Below are positions 5,579-6,343 of a DNA stretch of 6,343 nucleotides, piece by piece. The first letter of the stretch is position 1, and every line of letters starts with the position of its first letter. This DNA comes from Burkholderiaceae bacterium (GTDB lineage: Bacteria > Pseudomonadota > Gammaproteobacteria > Burkholderiales > Burkholderiaceae), in contig CANISN010000101.1 in assembly GCA_947470165.1 (NCBI GenBank), positions 1 to 6,343 on the forward strand, given 5' to 3'. The notes beneath the pieces were generated by a model. That model saw nothing but the letters and a program-made list of their open reading frames with translations. It made no database searches and was not told the origin of the DNA. The position numbers and the translations under genes were made by a program.

Positions 5579-6343
5579 ATGATGACCATTCAATTTAGCA
5601 CCAAGATTTTCTCGCAAGCCGATGTAAATAACCCTAAGCAGATCAATGCGAGTCTCACGACTCTATTGGTGCAGAGCTCTGATTGCTTGGTTTTAGCCTA
5701 CGCAAAGGCAGATTTAGCTGCCCTGGTAAGTACAAAATCTAAGTCAGGGCTTTTGGTCGAGTTAGACCGCTTACTCAGTGGTTCAGTTAAGCACGCTAAC
5801 CTTGTTGGTGATTTGGATGGTCAGCCGGCATCTACTTGTGTGATTCGTGCTGAAAAATCATGGGCTACATCTGGTGTCAAGGTGAAGCGCGTTCTCTTGG
5901 TTTGTTTGGGTGATATTGCGCCGGCAAGCGCACGCAGTTTGAATGCCTATTCAAAAATCGCTCGGGCAGCCTTAAAGCAGTTGAGTGGCGGATCAATTCA
6001 AAATGCCTTGTGGTTTATTCCGAGCTTTGGTCTGGGCCATCGTGCTAATTTCATTGCCGAAGAAGTCCGCTTGACTATTCAATATGCGGGTGACCAAGTA
6101 TATCGTTTTGGGGTTCGTCAGCCAGCAATGAAATTTAAAGCCAAAGACAAAGCGGATGTCTTCACTCACCTCATCTTCGCTGGTAATGATGCCTGTGCTA
6201 AGGAGCTAAAGGCTACTGTATTAGAGGGTGCAGCCATGGTTGAGGGTATGAACTTGGCTAAAGATTTAGGTAATTTACCCCCAAATATTTGCACACCAAC
6301 TTACTTGGGTAAGGCAGCACAGGGTTTGACTAAGAAGACCAGC
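5579..6343 (+). CDS. pepA: leucyl aminopeptidase (M17 family), N-terminal half (3' truncated by window)
   Basis: The frame is open from ATG ATG at 5579/5582 to the window end, about 255 residues of a family protein near 500-515. PepA is a cytosolic homohexameric metallo-aminopeptidase that removes N-terminal residues from peptides; in some bacteria it also binds DNA (cer/Xer recombination, carAB control). Visible: the N-terminal M17 domain (about 1-150), including VKRVLLVCLGD and IPSFGLGH, the linker to about 190, then the start of the catalytic domain with EGMNLAKDLGNLPPNICTPTYLG (about 225-247), the family signature preceding the metal site. The two-metal ligand residues (Lys, Asp, Glu) lie beyond the window and cannot be checked. 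The start is set by the typical MTIQFSTK opening; the two tandem ATGs cannot be distinguished, and neither has a Shine-Dalgarno sequence. Divergence from lptF supports the call. Confidence 0.94.
   Translation, partial: MMTIQFSTKIFSQADVNNPKQINASLTTLLVQSSDCLVLAYAKADLAALVSTKSKSGLLVELDRLLSGSVKHANLVGDLDGQPASTCVIRAEKSWATSGVKVKRVLLVCLGDIAPASARSLNAYSKIARAALKQLSGGSIQNALWFIPSFGLGHRANFIAEEVRLTIQYAGDQVYRFGVRQPAMKFKAKDKADVFTHLIFAGNDACAKELKATVLEGAAMVEGMNLAKDLGNLPPNICTPTYLGKAAQGLTKKTS

Overview
The window looks like a chromosomal segment of a betaproteobacterium of the Burkholderiaceae, with Polynucleobacter the best guess. That placement is inferred from moderate GC content, a Bug-type (TctC-like) solute receptor, a CysB-family LysR regulator, and the divergent pepA / lptF-lptG arrangement. 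No database search was possible, so genus is a guess.

Layout, left to right. Bases 1-1109 (+) hold an accessory sugar-acid operon: the C-terminal part of otnK (3-oxo-tetronate kinase) followed after 7 nt by otnC (class II aldolase-type 3-oxo-tetronate 4-phosphate decarboxylase). Converging on it from the other strand (1130-2107) is a periplasmic Bug/TctC-type receptor, then a CysB-like LysR regulator (2192-3133, -). Next come the LPS-export permeases lptG (3196-4350, -) and lptF (4347-5462, -), which overlap by 4 bp. A 116-bp divergent intergenic region separates lptF from the N-terminal half of pepA (5579-6343, +), which runs off the window. No RNA gene, CRISPR array, insertion sequence or origin was seen, and no gene-free stretch exceeds about 120 bp.

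How the parts fit: LptF and LptG form the inner-membrane channel of the LptB2FG transporter that extracts LPS toward the periplasmic bridge. PepA is a cytosolic aminopeptidase commonly found divergent from lptF. OtnK and OtnC would phosphorylate and decarboxylate 3-oxo-tetronate to dihydroxyacetone phosphate, and the Bug protein could capture a carboxylate for the same or another pathway. The regulator may control sulfur genes or its new neighbours.

The most notable observation is that the OtnC reading frame is intact but has lost several residues expected in the active site: the phosphate-loop Gly (Asp44), the catalytic Glu (Thr73) and the third zinc-binding His (Leu175). This suggests a pseudoenzyme, a changed reaction, or early decay. 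Secondary observations are a nested inverted-repeat cluster at the regulator promoter, a Thr-to-Ala change in the regulator's ligand pocket, and a perfect palindrome abutting the lptF start codon. I found no convincing wholly new system.
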